From: Campanula takesimana
Lineage: Eukaryota > Streptophyta > Magnoliopsida > Asterales > Campanulaceae
Direction: 5' to 3'
Assembly: GCA_026119855.1 (NCBI GenBank)
Contig: JAOWBW010000181.1
Span: forward strand, 1,488,001-1,552,000
DNA length: 64,000 nt
Shown: positions 53,631 to 64,000 of the stretch, piece after piece
How the letters are laid out: each line of letters starts with the position of its first letter
Numbering within the stretch: the first letter of the stretch is position 1
Notes under the pieces: generated by a model
Database searches by the model: none
Told to the model about the DNA's origin: nothing
What the model saw: only the letters and a program-made list of their open reading frames with translations
Translations under genes and position numbers: made by a program

Positions 53631-53839
53631 CCCGCTTCGTCCGAGAGTAAGAGTCCTACTTTCTATTTTTGTACGTCCAGAGTAATAGTCTATTTCCTGA
53701 AATGACAAATAATGAGAAATAATGAATAGAGTTTTGGACAATTATACCCTCAACCCACTTGCAATGTTTACTAATTTTCTATTGTTTCTTAATAAGTGTG
53801 CACAAACAAGGTAAGACTCTTTTTCTGGGACGGAGAGAG
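53631..53839. mobile_element. Stowaway-type MITE inside the Helitron
   Basis: The left end CCCGCTTCGTCCGAGAGTAAG is mirrored by AAGACTCTTTTTCTGGGACGGAGAGAG at the right, with TA on both flanks. Confidence 0.7.
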
Positions 53840-53866
53840 TATTAATTAATCACAGTAGTTACTATA

Positions 53867-56800
53867 TAGGTTAATTATTACTATTAATATTATTAGTAAA
53901 TAATAATAGTTATTATATATGTTAATAAATATTATAAATAATAATAGTAAATTAGTTTCCCGTGCAAAAGCACGGGTTACCCACTAGTTAATAATATATC
54001 TGAATATATATACTCTCTCCTTAATTCCCGTGCATTTCCAAAATGGTGCAAGTTGTTTTGAGACGGATGGAGTATTTACAAAAAGCTCTCCTAGAAAAGA
54101 AATAAAATTTGGGCGGGGATCCCTGGGGAAATTTTTCTCAAACTATTCCCATCGGAATACCCTAAACCTAAAGTTATAAGCAAAAAACATCATCTCAGGT
54201 AATTTAGGCTGACTGCGGCAGGTGAAAGAATATTCGCGGCGTCGCTCTACTCTCTTTCGCAGGCGCTCGCGGCGTGAAGACAGTGATGGGAATCGACAGT
54301 GGCAGCCAAGAGCTGTCTCATAAATCTCATAGGTCCCGTCAATCCGGTCCCTCCGCGGTAAAGAAGTCCAAAACCAGTAAGAAGAAGAAGAATGTCAACT
54401 CTGACGTCGAAAAACGGCAAAACCCCAAGGTAATACTAATGCTTAATTGTTTCCGTTACTTTTTGTTTTTTCCGTTTCCGAATAAACGTTTTGGTCCTAT
54501 AGTTTTAGGGTTTGCTCCGACATTTAATTTGGCTTGCCGCCATAGCTAGTATAGTGACTATTAGAACTTGTGAACGATGGTTCTCATGGTGAGAAATCAG
54601 CTAATTTTGGTTCTTGAAATTGTCTTTGTAGAGTATTTCATTATGGTACTATTTGGAACATAGTAATCTAATTATATTGTTAAAATCTCGTAGGCATTTT
54701 CTTTTATTCTTCTGTTAAAGCAAAGCGGTTACGGTCTCGAGCTACCGAGAAAGAGCAGCGGAGGCTTCATATCCCCACAATTGATCGAAACACTGGGGAA
54801 CCTGCTCCCTTTGTTATAGTTGTGCAAGGCCCGCCTCAGGTGTTTTTACTTTTGTTGTTCTTGATCTTTCTTACCCTTTGCTAAATAATTCATCCTTTTG
54901 TTACCTTTAATATTTGTAATGTGAACACGGATTGATTATAATACTATTGATATCCTGATTTTGATTTTGTAATTTTGGTCATTAGGTTGGCAAGTCCCTT
55001 CTAATGAAGTCTCTTATTAAGCACTATACCAAGCAGAATATATCTGAAGTTCGTGGCCCCATCACCATTGTGTCAGGTGCAGATTCTGTATATTACTTAT
55101 TATTGTTTTTGTCTAGACAAAACCGTGATGGAGTTTTTAATATCAAGATTTTTTTTTAGTAATTGCATGTGATAAATATTTATGTCAGGCAAGCAAAGAC
55201 GACTTCAATTTGTGGAGTGCCCGAATGATATAAATGGTATGATTGATGCTGCAAGTTTGCTGATTTAGCGCTGCTTCTCATTGATGGAAGTTATGGCTTC
55301 GAAATGGTGAGTCCTTTCTTCTTTGTAAATGTAAGTTTGACCTGAAAGCAAATTGATACGCACTTGGTTTGTGGGACTTTTGAAATCTAATGCATAATTA
55401 CTCAAATACATATTACTTGTATCCGCTTACCTCATTGAATTATGTGAGTATCATTATCTGGCTGGATTGTGGGATGGTCAACTCGTAAAGTTTTACGATT
55501 GATGAAATGCAATGGGTGACTGGTGTGTAAAAGACATCATCTGCATGACTGTCCTTCAGTTTTGGGTATAGTCATTACTAGGAGGCAGACTGCATTTCTT
55601 CCATTTCCCTTGACATTTGTAGGTTATCCTCACCATGGTGCATTGGGGCTCTTATTTCAAATACATCTACTTGTGATAGTATCTCATATATATATGAATT
55701 TTATGCTATCTAGATATCCCATGATTGTAAGTACAGGGAATTACTTTCTTACTACTTCCTTGTGCCTGTCCTTTGACTATTGACATGATCCTTGTGCGTG
55801 GAGGAGCCTTTGAACACATTAGATTCTTCTTTAGTCCATGTATGCTTCTTCATGTCATTCCTACATATATTTGCGCTTCTGTTACATTTTTTTTAATGGA
55901 TATGTATCATACTTTACGTCACTTTTATCTCGATTTTTGATGGGGAAATTTGTTATGGACACCCAACATAGGAGGAGGCTAATAAAGCATTGAGCTCAGA
56001 TGTCTCATATGTGTTGAGAGGAGAGAGAATCACATTCCCTTCTTTCCTCGATCGACAGGGTGTGTGGATTACTTTATATTATATTTTGATTCGGAGTTGG
56101 GTTTTCTCAAGGCTCGTCTAATTGGTCAGGGCATTGTGAGAAGTAAGGGACATATGTTGGTATAAAAATGTGGTTCTCTACAATTGTTTGTTGGAAGGAC
56201 CCGAAAGCCATAATGTTTGTTAGCTAAGTCTTGGTTTAAGCTGACTTTTGGAGCAGCTAATTGATTGTGCATCTCTTTGGGATAAGGATTTGGGACATTC
56301 GATTATATTGGTAGAACAGATTTGGTGCCAAATTGTTTGCTTCCTGCTTTATGAGCTTTATTGGGCATGAGTGGATGCTTTTGTTTTTGATTCTTTTCTC
56401 ACATTTGCGTTGATAACTCTAACAGTGATGTTTAGTAATGTGTAGTTATGAATGTAAGGCCTTCTCCTTGCAGGAAACTTTCGAGTTCCTTAACATCTAG
56501 GTTAATTATTACTATTAATATTATTAGTAAATAATAATAGTTATTATATATGTTAATAAATATTATAAATAATAATAGTAAATTAGTTTCCCGTGCAAAA
56601 GCACGGGTACCCACTAGTTAATAATATATCTGAATATATATACTCTCTCCTTAATTCCCGTGCATTTCCAAAATGGTGCAAGTTGTTTTGAGACGGATGG
56701 AGTATTTACAAAAAAGCTCTCCTAGAAAAGAAATAAAATTTGGGCGGGGGCCCTGGGAAATTTTTCTCAAACTATTCCATCGGAATACCCTAAACCTAAA

Positions 56801-59155
56801 GTTATAAGCAAAAAACATCATCTCAGGTAATTTAGGCTGACTGCGGCAGGTGAAAGAATATTCGCGGCGTCGCTAACTCTCTTTCGCAGGCGCTCGCGGC
56901 GTGAAGACAGTGATGGGAATCGACAGTGGCAGCCAAGAGCTGTCTCATAAATCTCATAGGTCCCGTCAATCCGGTCCCTCCGCGGTAAAGAAGTCCAAAA
57001 CCAGTAAGAAGAAGAAGAATGTCAACTCTGACGTCGAAAAACGGCAAAACCCCAAGGTAATACTAATGCTTAATTGTTTCCGTTACTTTTTGTTTTTTCC
57101 GTTTCCGAATAAACGTTTTGGTCCTATAGTTTTAGGGTTTGCTCCGACATTTAATTTGGCTTGCCGCCATAGCTAGTATAGTGACTATTAGAACTTGTGA
57201 ACGATGGTTCTCATGGTGAGAAATCAGCTAATTTTGGTTCTTGAAATTGTCTTTGTAGAGTATTTCATTATGGTACTATTTGGAACATAGTAATCTAATT
57301 ATATTGTTAAAATCTCGTAGGCATTTTCTTTTAATTCTTCTGTTAAAGCAAAGCGGTTACGGTCTCGAGCTACCGAGAAAGAGCAGCGGAGGCTTCATAT
57401 CCCCACAATTGATCGAAACACTGGGGAACCTGCTCCCTTTGTTATAGTTGTGCAAGGCCCGCCTCAGGTGTTTTTACTTTTGTTGTTCTTGATCTTTCTT
57501 ACCCCTTGCTAAATAATTCATCCTTTTGTTACCTTTAATATTTGTAATGTGAACACGGATTGATTATAATACTATTGATATCCTGAATTTGATTTTGTAA
57601 TTTTGGTCATTAGGTTGGCAAGTCCCTTCTAATGAAGTCTCTTATTAAGCACTATACCAAGCAGAATATATCTGAAGTTCGTGGCCCCATCACCATTGTG
57701 TCAGGTGCAGATTCTGTATATTACTTATTATTGTTTTTGTCTAGACAAAACCGTGATGGAGTTTTTAATATCAAGATTTTTTTTTAAGTAATTGCATGTG
57801 ATAAATATTTATGTCAGGCAAGCAAAGACGACTTCAATTTGTGGAGTGCCCGAATGATATAAATGGTATGATTGATGCTGCAAAGTTTGCTGATTTAGCG
57901 CTGCTTCTCATTGATGGAAGTTATGGCTTCGAAATGGTGAGTCCTTTCTTCTTTGTAAATGTAAGTTTGACCTGAAAGCAAATTGATACGCACTTGGTTT
58001 TGTGGGACTTTTGAAATCTAATGCATAATTACTCAAATACATATTACTTGTATCCGCTTACCTCATTGAATTATGTGAGTATCATTATCTGGCTGGATTG
58101 TGGGATGGTCAACTCGTAAAGTTTTACGATGATGAAATGCAATGGGTGACTGGTGTGTAAAAGACATCATCTGCATGACTGTCCTTCAGTTTTGGGTATA
58201 GTCATTACTAGGAGGCAGACTGCATTTCTTCCATTTCCCTTGACATTTGTAGGTTATCCTCACCATGGTGCATTGGGGCTCTTATTTCAAATACATCTAC
58301 TTGTGATAGTATCTCATATATATATGAATTTTTATGCTATCTAGATATCCCATGATTGTAAGTACAGGGAATTACTTTCTTACTACTTCCTTGTGCCTGT
58401 CCTTTGACTATTGACATGATCCTTGTGCGTGGAGGAGCCTTTGAACACATTATGATTCTTCTTATTAGTCCATGTATGCTTCTTCATGTCATTCCTACAT
58501 ATATTTGCGCTTCTGTTACATTTTTTTTTAATGGATATGTATCATACTTTACGCAGTCACTTTTATCTCGATTTTTGATGGGGAAATTTGTTATGACACC
58601 CAACATAGGAGGAGGCTAATAAAGCATTGAGCTCAGATGTCTCATATGTGTTGAGGAGGAGAGAGAATCACATTCCCTTCTTTTCCTCGATCGACAGGGT
58701 GTGTGGATTACTTTATATTATATTTTGATTCGGAGTTGGGTTTTCTCAAGGCTCGTCTCTTGGCAATTGGTCAGGGCATTGTGAGAAGTAAGGGACATAT
58801 GTTGGTATAAAAATGTGGTTCTCTTACAATTGTTTGTTGGAAGGACCCGAAAGCCATAATGTTTGTTAGCTAAGTCTTGGTTTAAGCTGACTTTTGGAGC
58901 AGCTAATTGATTGTGCATCTCTTTGGGATAAAGGATTTGGGACATTCGATTATATTGGTAGAACAGATTTGGTGCCAAATTGTTTGCTTCCTGCTTTATC
59001 CGAGCTTTATTGGGCATGAGTGGATGCTTTTGTTTTTGATTCTCTTTCTCACATTTGCGTTGATAACTCTAACAGTGATGATTAAATTAGTAATGTGTAG
59101 TTATGAATGTAATATGGCCTTCTCCTTGCAGGAAACTTTCGAGTTCCTTAACATC
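53867..59155 (+). repeat. Tandem duplication of the 5' BMS1 region
   Basis: Copy 1 is 53867-56497 (2631 bp) and copy 2 is 56498-59155 (2658 bp). Both start TAGGTTAATTATTACT (end of the Helitron) and end at GAGTTCCTTAACATC inside BMS1 exon 5. No extra sequence lies at the junction. The copies differ by about 25 small indels but only about four substitutions that I could find, and copy 1 is nearly always the shorter. Confidence 0.9.
54286..56497 (+). pseudogene. BMS1: BMS1, truncated upstream copy (exons 1-4 and part of 5)
   Basis: Exon 1 (MGIDSGSQELSHKSHRS...) is intact and identical to the downstream copy. Exon 2 lacks one A (TTTTATTC against TTTTAATTC) and exon 4 lacks one A (GCTGCAAGTTT against GCTGCAAAGTTT); both shift the frame, and the latter reaches a TAG within about ten bases. 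The copy is cut 24 bases into exon 5 at the duplication junction. It cannot encode BMS1 as read. If the indels are sequencing errors, it would still be a truncated duplicate. Confidence 0.85.
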
Positions 59156-62100
59156 TTGCAAGTTCATGGGTTTCCCAAGGTTATGGGCGTCCTTACGCAT
59201 CTTGATAAGTTCAAAGATGTGAAGAAACTTAAAAAGACAAAACAGAGACTCAAGCATCGATTTTGGACTGAAATCTATGATGGGGCAAAATTATTTTATT
59301 TATCTGGTCTTATTAATGGAAAGTGAGTTCTCGTGACTTTTATCTCTAATATATGTTTGTTGCTGAATTGAATGGGAGCAATCCTTTTTTACAGAGCTGC
59401 CTATGTTTTATGAACTGCCAGGTACACCAAAAGAGAAATTCATAATCTTGCGAGGTTCATTTCAGTTATGAAATTTCATCCTCTTTCATGGCGAGCTTCT
59501 CATCCTTACATTTTGGTAGATCGTATTGAAGATGTCACGTCACGAGAGAGGGTTCATACAAATAAGAAGCGTGACAGAAATGTCGTATTGTATGGTTATT
59601 TGCGTGGGTGTAACATGAAAAGAGGAACTAAGGCATGTTCTTCTTTACTTCTATTATGATTTTAGTCTCTTGTTTAACTATTTGTGAGTGATGTGTACTC
59701 GAGTTCAGTTGATATATATATATATATTTTTTTTTTACATGTGGTCATGTATTCGTTTTGTGGGACCCATTTTGATCAAGTATCTTGACATCTGAATTAA
59801 CGGATGTTGTGTCTACTTAGTGGTGGTTTGGAGTCAGTTTGGCGGTGGTAGTTCAATGGTGGTGATGGTTGTCATGGTGGTTGGGGCAGTTCAATGGTGA
59901 TAGTGGTGGTGCGGTCAGGGTGGTGAAGACTTGAGAATATTTCAAAGTTAATGACAATGAAGCCCTTAAGTTTTAGAGTTAAATGACACAAATAGCACAT
60001 CAAGTGACAAGCACATGACTAATTAAGTTAAATTTCTAACGACCGTTGGGATCCAAGGGGCAAAGTGGGATTATTTTAACATGAGGTACCGCATCGGGAC
60101 ACTTGCAAAGTGGGATTTCGTGTATACTTTGGGTGGGTAAATGTAGTTTGTCCTTCATTTGCTATTCTTGCGCACTTATGAATCAAGCCAAGACATGGTT
60201 TTCAGAGTATTAATGGATGTTGTGTGTCTACTCACTTTCATACAGGTTGCAGGTGATGTAGACACATAGATTTTGCCCCGAGCATGACGAGCGTACACAG
60301 AAGTTAATAAAATTTGCTTAGGTCTTTGTCACTTGCGTCTGTAGGGTTTTTGGGTTATGCATCATTATGCTATTTGTACAAGCTATACCATCCTGTACCG
60401 TTCTAATGGATACTTGCGGATTTAGTTATCGATTTTTTTAAAGATGCTATTAATATGCTTAATCATAAAACCATGTAGATTTCTTATGTCTACTATCAAG
60501 TCTCAACCATGCTGGCCTTACTACTTTTTACGAGCTCACCCTCTTAACAGGTTCTATTGACCTCATGTTATTTTTCATAAGATGCTATTAATATGCTTAA
60601 TTATATAAACCACATTGATTTGTTATGTCTTTATTCAACCATGCTGGCCTTACTACTTCTTCTGAGTTTTTACCCTCTTAACGTGTTCTTTCCATTACAT
60701 GAGCCTCTTTTCAAGATGTATGCTGGTATCTTGATGTGTCCTCTGTGTGTGCTGTGTGGTGTGTGTTAAGCAAATAGGGTTATCAGTACTTGACCACCTT
60801 AGTACCTAAACTCATTCTAAATGCTATATTATAAAATAGAGTAAATGTCAGTACTTTGATTTTCTTGGTCAACTTGATTGAAATTTAACCAAAATTTCAC
60901 TCCCTGCGTCTGCGTCATCAGGGAAAGATACTGTCATTTTGGTTTTGGTTGTCAACTTTAATTTATAACTTTGATTAAGAATATATGGAAATTTAGTACT
61001 CCCTCCGTCCCAGACTAAGGTTCTTACTTTCCTTTTTGGTTTGTCCCAGACTAAGGTTCTTAGTTGCTTTATTACCTAAAATGGACCATGGGACCCACTT
61101 GTCATTCCTACAACAAAAACTCCCTACCCACTTTATCTCTCCTACTTTCTCTTACTTTTTCGTACAACATTTACTTTTTCTTAATCTCCGTGTAAAGTCA
61201 AACTAAGAACCTTAGTCCGGGACGGAGGGAGTAATATTTTTTAGATTGTAAACAAAGTTGTTGGTATTATTAATAATGGTTCATCAATAACAATTTTTAG
61301 AATGTCACTAGGATAATTTAAGTCTCGCAAAAGCTTTGTCAAAGCTCAATCAACTTGACCACCGAGATAAATGTGGGACTATCTTTCCGAGATGGAGGGA
61401 ACATTAAATATTAATGATTTTCTAAAGAACTTGTAAAAACTAATATTGATATTGTTTCTAACCGTGCATCAATATAGATGTTTAGATATAAAATTTTGGT
61501 TGAAGTTTAATCAAATTGACCTAGATAGTCAAAGTATGACATTATTTTGGGACTGAGGTAGTATTATTATTATGATGGATGTGCGTCGCTTGTGCCATGG
61601 TGACTTGCGTGAACTAATTGATGTTTGTTATCAGGTTCATATTGCTGGAGTGGGTGACTACAGTTTAGCTGGCGTTACAGGCGTAGCTGATCCATGTCCT
61701 TTACCATCAGCAGCTAAAAAGAAGGGACTGCGTGACAAAGAGAAGCTATTGTACGCACCAATGTCTGGATTGGGGAATCTCATATATGATAACGATGGTG
61801 TCTACGTAACCATTAACGATCACTTTGTGCAGTATTCTAAAAATGATGGTGAGTACGAGAGTCAAGCTCGTAAGGGTTTGTTATTCTTTTTTGATATTTT
61901 TTTTATAATTATTATTGGATGCAACAGTTCTGATTAAATGATATAACATATTATATCCTGTGTGGCAATGCATTTGGTTGGTTAGTTTGTGGCCCTACTG
62001 TTAAGTGATATCATACCAAACCCATTACATGCATCGCCATATGGACTGGACGTATAATTGGGACAATATGTCGGTACCCATAGTCATGCTCAATTATAAA

Positions 62101-62535
62101 TTCTGTTATTGTGTTGATTGGGTCTATATTGTTACAGGAAAGGATCAAGATGTAGGCGTAGTCATGGTGAAATCACTTCAAAGTACAAATTATTCTGCTG
62201 ACATTGAATTGGAGAGAAGCGGCATTGATTTATTAATCAAAGACGCCAATGTTTCACCTGAAGTTCCAAGTGACGCAAGAGATGAGCAGTATCAAACTGC
62301 GGATAATTCATTAACTGATGGTTCTGACGAGGAAAGTGATGCTGAAGATCTGGATTGTTTGAATTTTAAAGATGAAGCTAAAACAAGAACTCTTGATGAC
62401 AACTCTGATGGACAGAATAATAATTCAGTGGAGCAGCAGGCTCTTTCAGAAGATAACTTGAAGGAACACATCGAACATCATGAGGGAAGGATGAGGAGAA
62501 GAGCAGTTTTTGGGAATCAGCTTGATGTTGAAGAG
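56913..62535 (+). CDS. BMS1: Ribosome biogenesis GTPase BMS1, N-terminal half (continues past the window)
   Basis: Eight exons: 56913-57056, 57321-57467, 57614-57704, 57818-57936, 59132-59322, 59422-59632, 61635-61848, 62138-62535; 505 residues in one frame. The P-loop GPPQVGKS spans an exon border (residues 94-101), LTHLDKF is the GTPase guanine-specificity region, and LYGYLRGCNMKRGTKVHIAG starts the AARP2CN domain, followed by an acidic linker (DGSDEESDAEDLD). BMS1 is the nucleolar GTPase that works with Rcl1 in cutting pre-rRNA for the 40S subunit. Known plant BMS1 is well over 1000 residues, so about half is missing to the right. The intron 59633-61634 begins with GC (AAG|GCATGT) rather than GT. 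The start ATG is the first in a good context, 415 bp after the duplication junction; that upstream DNA includes the Helitron end. Confidence 0.92.
59716..59940. repeat. Low-complexity DNA in the GC-AG intron of BMS1
   Basis: A TA run and T tract at 59714-59738 and a GGTGGT-rich tract at 59820-59925 similar in style to 52790-52925. No coding signal. Confidence 0.5.
60899..61401. mobile_element. MITE in BMS1 intron 6, interrupted by another MITE
   Basis: The outer ends CACTCCCTGCGTCTGCG and CCGAGATGGAGGGAACA are roughly inverted, and the sub-terminal phrase GATACTGTCATTTTGG has a counterpart near 61378 (GGGACTATCTTTCC). Ends are approximate. Confidence 0.55.
60999..61231. mobile_element. Stowaway-type MITE nested in the previous one
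   Basis: The left end CTCCCTCCGTCCCAGACTAA and the right end TTAGTCCGGGACGGAGGGAG are near-perfect inverted repeats flanked by TA. GACTAAGGTTCTTA occurs twice near the left end. Confidence 0.85.
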
Positions 62536-64000
62536 GTAACGTTGTTACGGTTTTTTTTGTTAATGGACTGAGCATTATTCTTGATAAGCTTCTTTTTGCA
62601 GTTCTACTGTTCTTATGGTGGAAGCCTGCCACCGTGTGATGGTACTGAGTGGTGTTTGTGTTCTTTTTCTTCCATCTGTTGTTACTGTGTACTTCACTAT
62701 GCTACATTGAGCTTAAAGTCATACCCCTTTAGGAAGCCGATACCAAGTCCGAAAAAAGGAGATATGGCTACTTTAGGTAGCCCAACAGATATTCTACCAC
62801 TTGGTCTTACGATCTAAAAATTATATGCATTAAGGTTATGCCCGCGGCATGTGTGTTAACCTTCTTTAAGATAATTTAAGGGTTGCGTCGGAAGTGGGAA
62901 TCGGAAGATGTGTATGAAATTTCAGATTTGATTACTAGGTAAGAGAAGAACTGGGAGATAAAATTAGATAGGGATCATATCGAGGGTCCACAGTCATTAC
63001 ACCTAAGGTTCTTCAGCCTCACACCAAAGAAGTTAACACATCACACATGAAACAGATACACCTGTGGTGTTTATCCATTTGCTAACTGCTTCTAACTACC
63101 GGAAATTTTGCTTTCATCCCTTCTTGTTGGGATTCTGTTAACTACATCAGATTAGGTTGTCTTACGTTTACGTGGCTTTCACCTGTCTTCTAGGGTTGCT
63201 GCAAGGTAAGGTCGGGGGTTCACACCTCCTTGGGTGATTAATTCACTTGGTCGTTGTGTAGGACCCTTGTTTTCAGCCTATTATGAGTGGGAAATGGTTG
63301 TTTGTTGTGTAAGTAGGGACTGTGTGCTACTAAGGCTTAGATTAGCGTCTTGGGGCCAAGAACAACACCAACAACAACTACTAAACCTTATTCCCAAAAT
63401 GATTTGGGGTCTGCTAACATGAATCCTCATACGTCATTGTAAAATCACTAACAAAGCCTTAGTCCCAACATGAATCCTTATGAAAACTTTTGGGTTACCC
63501 TAAAATTCTTGTCTATCCTGTGGTCTCTCTCTCTCTCTCTCTCTCTTTTCCCTCCTTCACTACTGTCTTTTGTGTCTGTTTTTTCTCTTCATCATTATTT
63601 TCTTACTAATACTAGAAATTGGAACAATTTAGGAGGGGAAAGATAATGATTGCTTTCAAGATAAAAATTGAAAGAAGCAACATTGAACCGGAACATGAGA
63701 AAAAGGAAAAGAAACACCCCCACCCCACCCCACCCCTTTTTCTTAACCTTGCCAGTTTTGAGCAGATAATTATCTTTAAAAACTTACGTGAATCTAGAAG
63801 GCCAATAGGGTTTGACCTATAAATTTGCAAAGCAATGAGTAACGCTAAGTCTGTGATTTTTCAGAGACTGCATATGAAACTAGATAAAGAAGATGTGGAA
63901 ATAATGTAGATGAAGTTGGTAAACTCTGAAATATGTGCCCATTTTTTTTTTAATTTTTTTTTTAATGATACACCGGATGGTGATATTTTGCAAAAATCAC
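62536..64000 (+). other. Probable BMS1 intron, no exon identified
   Basis: After the donor at 62536 I cannot find the next BMS1 exon. Acceptor-like sites at about 62601 (TTTTTGCAG) and 63864 (TTTTTCAG) lead into frames that do not resemble BMS1. A (CT)n microsatellite lies at 63523-63545 and a CCCCACCCCA tract at about 63717-63736. Confidence 0.5.

Larger units (their letters stand above)
53004..53987 (+). mobile_element. Non-autonomous Helitron
   Basis: The 5' end TCTTATATATATATATTAAAG follows an A. The 3' end has the hairpin CCCGTGC-AAAA-GCACGGG (53959-53976) and terminates CTAG (53984-53987) before a T. TC at one end, hairpin plus CTRR at the other and A/T target are the marks of Helitrons. 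The body (53140-53620) is dense in TAGTTAACTAT motifs, and a Stowaway MITE sits at 53631-53839. No replication gene is present. Confidence 0.75.

Noticed and set aside
62581..62817. Ninth BMS1 exon
   Set aside because: The translation is Cys/Ser/Tyr-rich and unlike the acidic region expected next in BMS1; it contains a stop without a usable donor.

Overview
The window is nuclear DNA of a flowering plant, most likely a eudicot. It has intron-rich genes with GT-AG junctions, many Stowaway-type MITEs, Ty3/gypsy Tat-lineage and Ty1/copia retrotransposons, a Helitron and a fragment of an endogenous plant pararetrovirus. I cannot name the species. All exon and element borders were read by eye.

Left part (1-16.6 kb): after foldback and MITE sequence lies a ten-exon plus-strand gene (1717-12659). 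Its predicted 494-residue protein joins an N-terminal trypsin/Deg-like fold to a C-terminal OTU-type deubiquitinase fold. All three expected trypsin-type catalytic positions are substituted (Val, Asn, Phe). The OTU half keeps the DGNC cysteine motif but has Tyr where the family usually has the catalytic His. The introns carry a solo LTR with a perfect target duplication, a Mutator-like foldback nested in a MITE, and a 148-bp tandem duplication. Downstream is a cluster of MITEs, including a hAT-type element with an 8-bp duplication.

Middle part (16.6-39.7 kb): one 23-kb minus-strand Tat-type Ty3/gypsy element with 661-bp LTRs (four differences seen) and target duplication CTTAC. It has gag, protease, reverse transcriptase, two RNase H domains and integrase, broken by two in-frame stops and a frameshift. 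Between integrase and the 3' LTR it carries genes on the opposite strand: an acidic ORF and a spliced coiled-coil ORF with a gypsy-type transposon domain. A second, non-autonomous Ogre-like element (LTR-internal-LTR-partial internal-partial LTR, 10.4 kb) is inserted there inside a 64-bp tandem repeat. The 23-kb element sits exactly at a 5' splice site of a decayed cytosolic glucose-6-phosphate dehydrogenase gene, whose remains lie at 39.66-41.82 kb.

Copia patchwork (42.3-52.3 kb): fragments of at least two copia families and a caulimovirid fragment. One open frame of 568 codons runs from pararetrovirus protease/reverse transcriptase directly into the C-terminal half of a copia reverse transcriptase. 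A SIRE-like copia (minus strand) with LTR, tRNA-iMet primer site, gag and integrase is split by a plus-strand copia fragment.

Right part (52.3-64 kb): an Ogre-like LTR remnant, a non-autonomous Helitron, then the 5' half of the ribosome-biogenesis GTPase gene BMS1. A segment of about 2.63 kb containing its promoter-proximal region and first four exons plus part of the fifth is present twice in tandem. The copies differ almost only by small indels, which suggests decay or an assembly artefact. The second copy reads through eight exons (505 residues) and runs off the window. The real host genes appear to be the OTU fusion gene and BMS1; G6PDH is dead and the rest is mobile DNA.
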